A stretch of DNA of 64,000 bases from Tamlana carrageenivorans (GCF_002893765.1 NZ_CP025938.1:1674001-1738000), one strand, 5' to 3'; counted from the first letter of the stretch, positions 52,842 to 61,803 are shown. Notes: generated by a model from the letters alone, not told the origin. A program made the numbers and translations.

Positions 52842-55800
52842 ATGGCCTTATTTAATTTACACACCTGTAAAAGCGTATACTTTTTTTTATTGTTTACACT
52901 AACTAGTTTGTTTGTAACTGGGCAAACTAATATTGCTTTAAGTTCCAACGGTGCTACGGTTACTGCATCAGATTATCATAGCTCTAGTAATGCTTTTCCA
53001 GCGAATTTAATTGATGGAAATGCTACCACGCGATGGGCAGCCGACGGTTGGGGTAATTTTGCTACTGTTGACTTGGGTGCTCCTTACCACTTAGGAAGTA
53101 TTGAGGTGTTAACGTATAATGACCGCTCGTATCAATTTATAGTTTCTGTGTTTGATAGTGCAACTGGAACATTTATAGATGTCATAGATAAAAGTGCCAA
53201 TACTAAAACAAATAATATAACTGGTGCTTTCCCAGCGAATACAACGGCGCAATATGTTAAAATTACCGTTTCTGGAGCAGATAATTATAAATTGGGTGAT
53301 TGGGTAAGCTTAACAGAATTTCGAATTTTTGAAGCTAGCACCTCACCAAATAATTTATCTAATGTAGCTAATAGTGATAATAATCCTGCTGTTAGTATTT
53401 CAACACCTTATGGAGGAGAAATAGATAATCTTATAGATCAAAGTGTAGATGTAAATCCCGATGACAATGAGCATAGATGGACTTCTACAACCACGGGTTA
53501 TTCCCAATCTGCCACTGTCGATTTAGGATCGGTGCATTTACTAACTAATTCCACATTAATACCATACAAAGCGAGAGATTATCAATATACTATTGAAACC
53601 TCTGTAGATGGTATCACGTACAATACTGTAATTAATAGAAACAGCAATACAGAATCCCTTTTGGCTATAACAGACTCCTATAATTTAGCAATTGCGAGGT
53701 ATGTGAGATTAAACATCACAGGAGCGTATAGTTATACTGGGGGCGAAGTTTCTGTAAATGAATTTCTCATTTTCGGTATCCCTTTTTACCAACAGTTGGA
53801 TGCTTATAATGTTATATTAGGTAAAACCGTTTTAGAACAATCAAATCCCAACTTAATTGATCGACAAAGTACTGCTGATAAATTAGTGAATGGAGCCACT
53901 CAAGACAATACATTTGATCGCTGGGTTTACGGAAATTCGAAGGTAACAACCTGTCCCGGTAGGCAATATGCAATTTTCGATTTGGGTAAAATTTACACGA
54001 TAAATCGAGCTGCCCTACAACCATACAAAGATAGAGATTACGGGTACAGCATATCCGTATCTAGCGACAACATGAACTACACAGAAGTTATTGACAGAGA
54101 AAACAACAGTAATTACAGCGGTCCTTTCCCTATTGAAGATAGCTTCACTGCAATAGATGCTAGATACGTAAAAATTGATATACTCAATACAGGGACCTAT
54201 AATCCCAGTGGTGGTTGTTTTTTGAGTTTATCTGAACTAGAAATATTTGGTGAAGAAAAATTTGACGACTTAGGAATGAAATTTGACGGTACTGATGATT
54301 ATATTGATGCGCCTTCGCTACTTAGTGGCTTGCCTGAAGTTACTTTAATGGGCTGGATAAAACTAGACCCATCGGCTTCTGGTAGTCAATTTATTATGGG
54401 GGAATCTAATTTTTATTTAGAAATAAATGGTTCGGGCCACCTTGTGGCTACAGCAAACGGTGCGACTTTAACGAGTAGTAGCACGATAACGCCTGGTATA
54501 TGGACGCATGTTGCCGCGAGATATGGTAGTGACATGGAGTTGTATATAGATGGCGAAAGGGTAGCTTTTAACTCTAGTGCCTCTGGGAATTTAGGGCTTT
54601 CTACTACCAATTTAAACATGGGTAGAAACCCTATAAATAATTCCAATTTTTTTCATGGAGAAATGGATGAAGTGCGAGTTTTCGGAAAAGATCTATCAGC
54701 ACAAGATATTCAAAAAATGGTATGTCAAGAATTAGATGATGTCAATCCAAATTTTGGAAAAACAATACCTGTACAAATAAGCCCCAATTTAGCAACATCT
54801 TTACTAGGCTATTACAAGTTTGATAAATTTCAAAACGATATTCTTTTAGATACTAACGAAAATGTTATTGCTGCTATACATAACGATGGAACCACATTGC
54901 GTACCGTGGCTCAAACCGCACCACTACCTTATGAAACCGCAAACGATGGCAACTGGAGTGACACCAACACCTGGTTGCACGGCGATGTTTGGAGTATAAA
55001 AGATAATCCAGAAAGTGCAACATCTATTGTGCATGTAAAAAATAATATTAATAATGATGGACTTGACATCACCAACTTGGGGTTAATATTGGATACGGGA
55101 GCACAATTTGAAATTAACAACGATAGCAAGCTAGAAAATTCCTGGTATTTAGATATTGGCGATACTGGTTTAATCGATTTACAAGGGGAATCTCAATTGT
55201 TGCAAACTACAGAAAGTACCCTAGGCACAGGAACCGGAGAAATAGAACGCGACCAGCAGGGCGTACAAAATTTATATACTTATAATTATTGGAGTTCGCC
55301 TGTTAATAATGGTGGTGGTAAATATACTGTTGGCGGTATCTTATTCGATGGTTCGACTAAAGTGACTTTTACAGGTGGCTATGATGGCTCTCAAAGTCCT
55401 GTTACCATTTCAGAGTTTTGGTTACATAAATTTGAGAATGCTTTAGCCGATAACTATTATGCCTGGAAACGTGTAAAAAGTTCGGGCGAGCTGTTTGCTG
55501 GACAAGGGTTTACCATGAAAGGGACCACGACAAATAAAGACTTAACTGTAGAGCAAAACTATACCTTAAAAGGGATGCCTAACAATGGCGATTTTACCCT
55601 TACCTTAAATCCTGGTAATGAGTATTTGGTGGGTAACCCATATCCATCGGCATTAGATGCCAATCAATTTTTAACCGATAACCAAGGTTCTATTGAAGGA
55701 ACCCTTTATTTTTGGGACCATTATGGTGGTTTTTCTCATTACTTAAAAGAGTATGAAGGTGGCTATGCCATGTATAACCTGTCTGGGTCTGTTGGAGCTG

Positions 55801-56720
55801 TCGCTAATGGACATCCCGATTTACCTACTGCTGTAAATACAAAAGGTACTAAATTACCAACACAATTTATTCCTGTAGCACAAGGCTTTTTTGTTAAAGC
55901 TGATGCTAGTCAATCGAGTACCGATATTGTTTTTAATAACGGCCAGCGTGTTTTCGAACGTGAAAATACGCCAGCAGACAATTCCATTTTTATTAAAGAA
56001 ACAACAACTAAGGCATCGAAAACAACAGCTGGCAAAACTACTGATGCTAGACCTAAAATTAGGCTTGGCTACCAGTCGCCAAAGGGCTATAAACGCCAGT
56101 TATTAACAACCGTAGATAAAAAGGCATCACTTCACTACGATTGGGGTTACGATGCGCCAGTAAACGAAGATAATCTGGAAGATATGTTTTGGCGCGTCGA
56201 TCAAGCGGAATATTTTATTCAAGGGGTAGATACCATTACCACAAAAACCATTTTACCATTAACCGTTAAAACCCAATCGGGAGGCTTAATAGAAGTTAAA
56301 ATTGATAGCTTAGAGCATGATGCGCAAAATTATAAGGTCTATTTAAAAGATTACGATACCTATCACGATTTAAAATCGGGACCCTTCTTGGTGATTGTTA
56401 ATGGCGGATTAATTGAAGACCGTTTTGCCATAGCGTTTTCAAATAATGAAAATGTCTTAGATGTTGTTCATAATAACTTTAAAAGTATAGGCCTCTTTTA
56501 TAATAAGCACAGTTCGAGCATTATTATTAACAACCCTAAAAGCTTGAATATTGAAGGCTTAAAAGTTGTAAATATGCTGGGGCAAGTGGTTTTTGAACAA
56601 GAGATTCAATCTTCCGATAAGCAAATAAGTAGGTCTACCAATGTATCTGAAGGTGTTTATGTGGTTTCAATACAAACTTCGAACACCGAGGTCTTTCGAA
56701 AAGTAGTGGTTTCAAAGTAA
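52842..56720 (+). CDS. Giant T9SS surface protein with three F5/8C domains and LamG
   Basis: Secreted multidomain protein (1292 aa). Signal peptide ends near residue 28 (LTSLFVTGQ). Three discoidin/F5-8 type C-like domains follow (~30-165, ~170-312, ~320-475), each with ATVDLG-type and RYVKI/RYVRL strands (for example WGNFATVDLGAPYHLGSIEV, IARYVRLNITGAYSY, IDARYVKIDIL), typical of carbohydrate binding. Next come a LamG domain (~478-630, MKFDGTDDYIDAPSLLSG, FHGEMDEVRVFGKDL), the long C-terminal module shared with the previous gene (WLHGDVWSIKD, NYWSSPV, GNEYLVGNPYPSALDA, VAQGFFVKAD) and a type A sorting domain (LFYNKHSSSIIINNPKSLNI ... LKVVNMLGQVVFEQ). No catalytic motif seen; likely adhesin or glycan-binding protein. 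Monocistronic. Confidence 0.87.
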   Translation: MALFNLHTCKSVYFFLLFTLTSLFVTGQTNIALSSNGATVTASDYHSSSNAFPANLIDGNATTRWAADGWGNFATVDLGAPYHLGSIEVLTYNDRSYQFIVSVFDSATGTFIDVIDKSANTKTNNITGAFPANTTAQYVKITVSGADNYKLGDWVSLTEFRIFEASTSPNNLSNVANSDNNPAVSISTPYGGEIDNLIDQSVDVNPDDNEHRWTSTTTGYSQSATVDLGSVHLLTNSTLIPYKARDYQYTIETSVDGITYNTVINRNSNTESLLAITDSYNLAIARYVRLNITGAYSYTGGEVSVNEFLIFGIPFYQQLDAYNVILGKTVLEQSNPNLIDRQSTADKLVNGATQDNTFDRWVYGNSKVTTCPGRQYAIFDLGKIYTINRAALQPYKDRDYGYSISVSSDNMNYTEVIDRENNSNYSGPFPIEDSFTAIDARYVKIDILNTGTYNPSGGCFLSLSELEIFGEEKFDDLGMKFDGTDDYIDAPSLLSGLPEVTLMGWIKLDPSASGSQFIMGESNFYLEINGSGHLVATANGATLTSSSTITPGIWTHVAARYGSDMELYIDGERVAFNSSASGNLGLSTTNLNMGRNPINNSNFFHGEMDEVRVFGKDLSAQDIQKMVCQELDDVNPNFGKTIPVQISPNLATSLLGYYKFDKFQNDILLDTNENVIAAIHNDGTTLRTVAQTAPLPYETANDGNWSDTNTWLHGDVWSIKDNPESATSIVHVKNNINNDGLDITNLGLILDTGAQFEINNDSKLENSWYLDIGDTGLIDLQGESQLLQTTESTLGTGTGEIERDQQGVQNLYTYNYWSSPVNNGGGKYTVGGILFDGSTKVTFTGGYDGSQSPVTISEFWLHKFENALADNYYAWKRVKSSGELFAGQGFTMKGTTTNKDLTVEQNYTLKGMPNNGDFTLTLNPGNEYLVGNPYPSALDANQFLTDNQGSIEGTLYFWDHYGGFSHYLKEYEGGYAMYNLSGSVGAVANGHPDLPTAVNTKGTKLPTQFIPVAQGFFVKADASQSSTDIVFNNGQRVFERENTPADNSIFIKETTTKASKTTAGKTTDARPKIRLGYQSPKGYKRQLLTTVDKKASLHYDWGYDAPVNEDNLEDMFWRVDQAEYFIQGVDTITTKTILPLTVKTQSGGLIEVKIDSLEHDAQNYKVYLKDYDTYHDLKSGPFLVIVNGGLIEDRFAIAFSNNENVLDVVHNNFKSIGLFYNKHSSSIIINNPKSLNIEGLKVVNMLGQVVFEQEIQSSDKQISRSTNVSEGVYVVSIQTSNTEVFRKVVVSK

Positions 56721-56776
56721 TTAGATGTAATTGTTTAGGTAAATAAACCTAGCCTTTAAGGGTAGCCTAAAAAACA

Positions 56777-56812
56777 AAAACCCGAATTTGATTGCGATCA
56801 AACTCGGGTTTT
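56777..56812. terminator. Bidirectional terminator between the giant gene and bioB
   Basis: A 16-position stem (AAAACCCGA.TTTGAT / ATCAAA.TCGGGTTTT, one mismatch) has the loop TGCG. A-rich and T-rich flanks suit both the rightward surface gene and the leftward biotin cluster. Confidence 0.9.
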
Positions 56813-56835
56813 ATCTTTTTTATGCTAAGCCATAC

Positions 56836-57936
56836 TTAATCTTGCGATGCTTCTTTTTTCAAAGCTTTAGCTGCTTCGTTACGTTCAATTTTATGCTCAG
56901 GGCGTGTCCATTTTGGTTTTTCACCTAAAGCTTCAATTTTAGAATCTTTAGCTTCAACCGTTTCTGGTTGTACTTTTTTAGTGAATGGTTTTTGGGGTTT
57001 TAATCCTAACAATTCAAACATTTTCATGTCTTCATTCACATCTGGATTTGGAGTAGTTAATAGCTTATCACCTGCAAAAATAGAATTTGCTCCAGCAAAG
57101 AAACACATGGCCTGACCTTCTCTAGTCATTTGTGTGCGTCCTGCACTTAAACGCACTTGAGTTTCTGGCATCACAATTCTTGTGGTTGCTATCATACGTA
57201 CCATATCCCAAATAGAAACTGGCTCTTGATCTTCCAAAGGGGTTCCTTCAACAGCTACTAAAGCATTTATTGGTGTCGATTCTGGTTGCGGATTTAAAGT
57301 AGAAAGCGCGACTAACATGCCAGCACGATCTTCAATATTTTCGCCCATGCCTATAATACCACCGCTACAAACCGTAACATTGGTTTTACGAACATTATCA
57401 ATAGTATCTAAACGATCTTGATAACCACGGGTTGAAATCACTTCTTTATAATATTCTTCCGATGAATCTAAATTATGATTGTAAGCGTATAAACCAGCCT
57501 CGGCTAAACGCTTTGCTTGATTTTCAGTCACCATACCAAGGGTACAGCACACTTCCATATCTAGTTTATTTATGGTTCTTACCATTTCTAAAACCTGATC
57601 GAACTCTTCACCATCTTTTACATTTCGCCATGCCGCGCCCATACAAACGCGTGAGCTTCCGCCTGACTTGGCACGTAAAGCCTGCGCTTTAACTTGATTA
57701 ATAGACATTAAATCGTTCCCTTCAACATCGGTGTGGTATCTGGCCGATTGTGGACAGTATCCGCAATCTTCTGAACATCCTCCTGTTTTTATAGATAGTA
57801 AGGTGGACACCTGAACGGTATTGGGGTCATGATGCAAACGGTGAATGGTTGCTGCTTCATAAAGCAAATCCATAAAAGGTTTGTTATAGATATCTAAAAT
57901 TTCTTCTTTGGTCCAATTGTGTCTCATCTCACTCAT
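56836..57936 (-). CDS. bioB: Biotin synthase
   Basis: Radical-SAM enzyme inserting sulfur into dethiobiotin to make biotin. ~366 residues. The SAM [4Fe-4S] motif is CSEDCGYC in TGGCSEDCGYCPQSARYHTD; other BioB marks are VCMGAAWRNVKDGEEFDQVL, ETCCTLGM-type EVCCTLGMVTENQAKRL, YNHNLDSSEEYYKEVISTR, and RLSAGRTQM with the arginine that ligates the [2Fe-2S] cluster. A charged C-terminal tail (~40 residues, EAKDSKIEALGEKPKWTRPE) extends beyond the E. coli length. The ATG at 57936 is chosen since the codon at 57945 is TTG. Own promoter box upstream; last gene of the biotin cluster. Confidence 0.95.
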   Translation of the reverse strand: MSEMRHNWTKEEILDIYNKPFMDLLYEAATIHRLHHDPNTVQVSTLLSIKTGGCSEDCGYCPQSARYHTDVEGNDLMSINQVKAQALRAKSGGSSRVCMGAAWRNVKDGEEFDQVLEMVRTINKLDMEVCCTLGMVTENQAKRLAEAGLYAYNHNLDSSEEYYKEVISTRGYQDRLDTIDNVRKTNVTVCSGGIIGMGENIEDRAGMLVALSTLNPQPESTPINALVAVEGTPLEDQEPVSIWDMVRMIATTRIVMPETQVRLSAGRTQMTREGQAMCFFAGANSIFAGDKLLTTPNPDVNEDMKMFELLGLKPQKPFTKKVQPETVEAKDSKIEALGEKPKWTRPEHKIERNEAAKALKKEASQD

Positions 57937-57959
57937 AATAGCCAATACTTAATTTTGGG

Positions 57960-57967
57960 CAAAAATA
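57960..57967 (-). promoter_or_regulatory. Candidate -7 box for bioB
   Basis: TATTTTTG on the minus strand matches TAnnTTTG, 23 bases before the ATG at 57936. It suggests bioB is not only read from upstream biotin genes. Confidence 0.45.
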
Positions 57968-58065
57968 GTAATAATATAGGAATGGATTTAGCTTTTGCTT
58001 ATTAAAATGCTAACGGTATTACCTACGAAACCTATAGCTCTAGGCCTTCCAAAAAGGAAAGCAAC

Positions 58066-59268
58066 TTATTTGTTAGCTTTTGATACTAAAATAGAAACCG
58101 CGTTACCACCAAAACCAACAGCGTTTACTAAGATATTTTTAATTCTTTTTGGTTCTTTTTGATGCTTTAAAAAAGGGACACTTATAAATTGCTGTTTTTG
58201 AAGCATCAAAACAGCTAATTCGATATTTAAAGCCCCTGAAGCGCCAAAAGTATGCCCAATTTTCCATTTGTTGGTGGTAAGTGCTGGAGGGTTAGGGAAC
58301 ACTTTTTCGATGGCTTTTACTTCCGATAAATCGCCTTTTATAGTCCCTGGTGCATGCATGACAATTACATCGACCTCATCGGGATTTAAATCGCCAAGAG
58401 CCATTTTCATCGATTTCTGGAAACACTGGGCATCACTAGAAATAGAAATGTTATGTTTTAAAATTTCGGTTGCATAGCCATAGCCACTAATAATCGCCAA
58501 GGCATCCTCCTGAATGCCGGCTTCTAAGCAAGCTACCGATGCACCTTCACCTAACACCATGGTGTTTTTGGTTTTTTCGAGATCTAAGGCGCGACATGGG
58601 AATGTTGCTTCGTGCGCTTCGACAAGTTCAGCGTGACCATCGTTTTGAATTTTAACTTGCGAATATATTTTTAGTGCCTGCATTTGCGCTAGGGTAAATG
58701 GCGTTAATGGCGCTTCACTTCCTCCAACCAAAAATTTATTACACATGCCCGAATTAATCCAAGCAATACCGTTTAACAAGGCATGCAAAGCTGTAGAACA
58801 GGTTATGGAGTGACTTATTTCTGGGCCTCCAGTTTGTAAATCATGAGCCACCCAAGATGCGATATTGCCTAAGGTTGTGGTTGGTGAACTCAATGTTTCA
58901 GCCTTGTTGGATTGTAAAAAGGAGTCGTAATAGGTTTCAAAAAGTTCGGTTGCTCCTCGGGAAGAACCTAAATTGATTCCAAAATTATCGCTAGCATGCC
59001 ATTTGGCTTGTTTTACAGCAGCTCTAGAAGCGTAAATGGCATATAAAACAGAATGATCTAAAGACTTGTATTTTTGATCGGATTGCTTTAAAGTCTCAAT
59101 ATCGCCTTTAGCATGATCCGGAATTTGAGCGACTGGTAGCTCTTGATCCAAAACAGATTTTGAAGTTAAACAATGGTTGTTGTTTAAATAACTTTGCCAT
59201 ACTTCGTCGGGTGTTTTTCCTAAGGAAGAAATAGATGATATGGCGGTTATGGAAATGGGTTGTTGCAT
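58066..59268 (-). CDS. Beta-ketoacyl synthase in the biotin cluster
   Basis: KAS I/II-type condensing enzyme (400 aa) between bioA and bioB. The triad appears intact: Cys157 in SHSITCSTALHALLNGIAWI, His305 in VIVMHAPGTIKGDLSEVKAI (HAPGT replaces HGTGT), His339 in KWKIGHTFGASGALNIELAV. The FGxGG end is present as AVGFGGNAVSILV. The protein is clearly diverged from FabF of this genome. Context suggests a role in building the pimeloyl chain for biotin, which is inference. I start at ATG 59268 (MQQPISITAIS); a longer frame to 59322 reads through a palindromic repeat. Residues ~211-222 (HAELVEAHEATF region) are encoded by another copy of that repeat. Confidence 0.82.
   Translation of the reverse strand: MQQPISITAISSISSLGKTPDEVWQSYLNNNHCLTSKSVLDQELPVAQIPDHAKGDIETLKQSDQKYKSLDHSVLYAIYASRAAVKQAKWHASDNFGINLGSSRGATELFETYYDSFLQSNKAETLSSPTTTLGNIASWVAHDLQTGGPEISHSITCSTALHALLNGIAWINSGMCNKFLVGGSEAPLTPFTLAQMQALKIYSQVKIQNDGHAELVEAHEATFPCRALDLEKTKNTMVLGEGASVACLEAGIQEDALAIISGYGYATEILKHNISISSDAQCFQKSMKMALGDLNPDEVDVIVMHAPGTIKGDLSEVKAIEKVFPNPPALTTNKWKIGHTFGASGALNIELAVLMLQKQQFISVPFLKHQKEPKRIKNILVNAVGFGGNAVSILVSKANK
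58615..58638. repeat. Dispersed palindromic repeat inside the ketoacyl synthase ORF, copy B
   Basis: CGCTTCGACAAGTTCAGCGT and the following bases match an arm of the intergenic repeats (compare copy A at 45623 and copies at 59278 and 61043). Here it is translated in frame, giving HAELVEAH in the ketoacyl synthase. It is an in-frame insertion of repeat DNA into a gene. Confidence 0.7.
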
Positions 59269-59277
59269 AAATATCTC

Positions 59278-59327
59278 GTCATGCTGAACTCCTGCCTGCG
59301 GGCAAGCAAGGTGTTTCAGCATCTCAT
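59278..59327. repeat. Dispersed palindromic repeat, copy C
   Basis: CGTCATGCTGAACTCCTGCC followed by GCGGGCAAGCAAGG and GTTTCAGCATCTCA: the outer arms ATGCTGAA / TTCAGCAT pair, with an inner CTGCCTGC/GGCAAGCAAGG palindrome. It lies 9 bases upstream of the ketoacyl synthase ATG. Confidence 0.8.
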
Positions 59328-59603
59328 AATATGGTGATGTGAATCTAAAAAGTTAACATCATTGAAAGTTGTCAAGTAGCGTTTGTTGAAGTTGGTATGT
59401 ACATTGGAGTTTAAAAACACTTTTGAACACCCCTCAAGGGGACAATCTCTAAAGTTCACTTCAGGCAAATCGCTTGTTAATTTTTTAGATCAAAATTCAG
59501 TTTTACGTTAGTTCACAAAAGTACTATTTATGCGTTAGGGATTACTCATTGTTAACATTTTTATTGAAATCGCATCCTTTTTAATTTTCAAAAAACATAT
59601 TAA

Positions 59604-59710
59604 CGCGACGCCTCTGTGACTCTTAGTGTAGCTCCGTGAATCTTTGAGAAATAAAAACAGCAATTCTTACGCCGAGATGCGCAGAGTTTTCACAGAGACA
59701 CACAGAGAGA
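59604..59710. repeat. Repeat-like 'CTCTGTG...CACAGAG' segment
   Basis: GACGCCTCTGTGACTCTTAG and CGCAGAGTTTTCACAGAGAC with CACACAGAG form weak inverted arms about 60 bases apart. Such CTCTGTG-rich segments are familiar as non-coding repeats in many bacterial genomes. Only one copy is in this window. Confidence 0.5.
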
Positions 59711-59764
59711 AAACAACTTTGAGATAAAGTAAAAGTTGGCTTTGACACTAATTTCTCTAATTCA

Positions 59765-61030
59765 TTAAACAATATCCAAAGCCTCTTCAATAACCTGATA
59801 GATTTTTTCTAACTGAGTTTCCGTAACTACATAAGGCGCTTGAATGTAAATGGTGTTCCCTAGCGGTCGTAAAAACACGCCGTGATCCATGAAAAACTTG
59901 AACAGTTTATCACGCAGATTTCCGTAGCGTTGCATTTCTACATCTAAATCTAAGGCAAAAATAACCCCCGATTGTCTGATACCTTTTACTTTAGGATGCT
60001 TTTTAATGTGTTCGCCAAAAGTTTGATGTGAGGTTATAATGCGCTGTATATTGCTTTGAATGGCTTCGGTTTGTAGCAATTCTATGCTCGCCAAAGCAGC
60101 TGTACAAGCTAGTGGATTTGCCGAATAGGTATGTCCGTGAAAAAGACCTTTCCCGATATCGTCGCTATAAAAAGCATCGTAAATATCTTGTGAACAGGTA
60201 GTTAATGCCATAGGAAGTAATCCGCCAGTAAGCGCCTTGCTTAAACACATTACGTCTGGTTTAGTTTCCATATGTAGGGAAGCGAAATGTTTACCGGTTT
60301 TACCAAACCCCGTCATCACCTCGTCGGCAACAGTTATAATGTGGTTGCTTTTACAAAATTGCAAAATAGCGTTTAAGTCATTAACATCGTGCATTTTCAT
60401 GGCTGCTGCACCTTGAACCAAAGGTTCGTAAACAAACCCTGCGACTTTATGGTCTTTAGAGATTTTTTCTAATTGTGCTAAAATAGCCTCTAAATTTTCA
60501 CCATTTGGAACGGGAATACGTTTCACATCGAGGAAAAATTCTTCAAACGGACCGTTATAAACCGAGAGTCCAGAAACGCTCATGGCGCCAAAGGTATCGC
60601 CGTGAAATCCATCCTCGAAAGCAATTAGAGTATTGCGTTTTTCGCCATTATTAAAATGATATTGTAGGGCCATTTTAATACCAATTTCAACCGAAGTGGA
60701 GCCGTTATCGCTAAAAAATATTTTTTGCTGATTATCGGGAAGTATGTTGATTAAAGCTTCTGATAGTTTCACGGCAGGTTCGTGTGTAAATCCGCTAAAA
60801 ACCACTTGATCTAACTGTTTCATTTGTTCTGAAACCCGACTGGTTATGTAATCGTTGCAGTGTCCGTACATACAGGTGTACCACGAGGCGATAGCATCGA
60901 TATATTCGTTACCATTTTCGTCGGTTAGTATACAGCCCTTTGCTTTTATAATGGCAATAGATTCGGGGTGTAATTTATGTTGGGTAAGCGGGTGCCAGAG
61001 ATGTTTTTTGTCGCGTTGTTTTAGTGTCAT
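59765..61030 (-). CDS. bioA: Adenosylmethionine-8-amino-7-oxononanoate aminotransferase
   Basis: PLP enzyme converting 7-keto-8-aminopelargonate to 7,8-diaminopelargonate with SAM as amino donor. ~421 residues. Landmarks: KHLWHPLTQHK at the start (the BioA-specific W..(F/H)T region), ASWYTCMYGHCNDYI, FFSDNGSTSVEIGIKMALQY, AFEDGFHGDTFGAMSVSGL, the cofactor aspartate in IITVADEVMTGFGKTG, and the PLP lysine in VMCLSKALTGGLLPMALTT. The ATG at 61030 is preferred because upstream candidates (61039, 61048) run into a palindromic repeat. Between bioD and the ketoacyl synthase gene, all leftward. Confidence 0.94.
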   Translation of the reverse strand: MTLKQRDKKHLWHPLTQHKLHPESIAIIKAKGCILTDENGNEYIDAIASWYTCMYGHCNDYITSRVSEQMKQLDQVVFSGFTHEPAVKLSEALINILPDNQQKIFFSDNGSTSVEIGIKMALQYHFNNGEKRNTLIAFEDGFHGDTFGAMSVSGLSVYNGPFEEFFLDVKRIPVPNGENLEAILAQLEKISKDHKVAGFVYEPLVQGAAAMKMHDVNDLNAILQFCKSNHIITVADEVMTGFGKTGKHFASLHMETKPDVMCLSKALTGGLLPMALTTCSQDIYDAFYSDDIGKGLFHGHTYSANPLACTAALASIELLQTEAIQSNIQRIITSHQTFGEHIKKHPKVKGIRQSGVIFALDLDVEMQRYGNLRDKLFKFFMDHGVFLRPLGNTIYIQAPYVVTETQLEKIYQVIEEALDIV

Positions 61031-61042
61031 AAGCTTCATTGT

Positions 61043-61071
61043 CGTCATGCTGAACTTGTTTCAGCATCTCA
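61043..61071. repeat. Dispersed palindromic repeat, copy D
   Basis: CGTCATGCTGAACTTGTTTC followed by AGCATCTCA: the minimal form of the repeat, a near-perfect ATGCTGAA / TTCAGCAT hairpin with a 5-base loop, directly upstream of bioA. Confidence 0.8.
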
Positions 61072-61111
61072 TTATTTAATAAGGTATTTATAGTGGTATT
61101 CATATTTTAAT

Positions 61112-61160
61112 GCGACCCTGAAACGCCATGCCTGCCGGCAGGCAGGAGTTCAGGGTGACG
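61112..61160. repeat. Dispersed palindromic repeat, second form, copy E
   Basis: Arms ACCCTGAA / TTCAGGGT enclose an inner palindrome built on CCTGCCGGCAGGCAGG. It lies ~40 bases from copy D and 20 bases after the bioD stop, so the two may be one composite element in the bioD-bioA gap. Confidence 0.8.
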
Positions 61161-61182
61161 TTACGATGATGATCCAAAGACG

Positions 61183-61803
61183 TTACAAGTTAACTTTGAA
61201 CTTCTCAGCATATTCCCGAATCACATTTTTATCAAAATACGGTTCTTCATCAACCCTTCCAATAACGCGAGCTTTTGTCATTTTTTTAATGATGTCTTCT
61301 GAGGTTTTATGTTCGTTTCCACTGAAAATTAGAGAGACTTCAAATCCTTTTTCCTGTAATAATTTTACGGTTAGAAGCGTGTGATTGATGCTTCCTAAAT
61401 AGTGTCTAGACACCACAATAACCTTATAATTTGGTTTGATAATATCTAAAATCGTCTTTTCATCATTCAAAGGAACTAACAAACCACCAGCACCTTCAAT
61501 AACCAAATGATTGTTAGTTTTTGGAGGTTTTATCTGTTTTAAATCGATTTTAACGCCATCAATTTCCGCGGAAGCGTGCGGACTCATAGGCGTGTTTAAT
61601 GCATAGGCGTTAGGATGAAATTTTGTATTTGTGTTAGAGATTAGGTTTCGCACTTTTTTGGTATCGCAATGGTCTAATTCTCCAGCCTGAATGGGTTTCC
61701 AGTAATCGGCTTCCAAAGCTTCTGTTACAATGGCCGAGGCCACGGTTTTACCAACTTCGGTAGAAATGCCTGTTATGAAATAGGTGTTTGTTTTTTTCGT
61801 CAT
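61183..61803 (-). CDS. bioD: Dethiobiotin synthetase
   Basis: ATP-dependent enzyme closing the ureido ring of dethiobiotin from diaminopelargonate and CO2. ~206 residues. The P-loop is at the start (YFITGISTEVGKTVASAIVT, the GTGTxVGKT type), followed by the substrate lysine region YWKPIQAGELDHCD and the second motif HLVIEGAGGLLVPLNDEKTI. SRHYLGSINHTLLTVKLL is typical of BioD. The ATG at 61803 (MTKKTNTYF) is chosen over one eight codons upstream. Downstream of the DUF2007 gene by 48 bases, upstream of bioA across palindromic repeats. Confidence 0.93.
   Translation of the reverse strand: MTKKTNTYFITGISTEVGKTVASAIVTEALEADYWKPIQAGELDHCDTKKVRNLISNTNTKFHPNAYALNTPMSPHASAEIDGVKIDLKQIKPPKTNNHLVIEGAGGLLVPLNDEKTILDIIKPNYKVIVVSRHYLGSINHTLLTVKLLQEKGFEVSLIFSGNEHKTSEDIIKKMTKARVIGRVDEEPYFDKNVIREYAEKFKVNL

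Larger units (their letters stand above)
59269..59764. other. Repeat-rich gap between bioA and the ketoacyl synthase gene
   Basis: Nearly 500 bases without a gene. It holds a palindromic repeat (59278-59327) and a second kind of repeat-like DNA at 59604-59710. No promoter with both boxes was seen for the ketoacyl synthase. Confidence 0.7.

Noticed and set aside
59269..59322. Longer N-terminus of the ketoacyl synthase (MLKHLACPQAGVQHDEIF)
   Set aside because: These codons are the palindromic repeat read through; the KAS fold begins at MQQPISITAIS.
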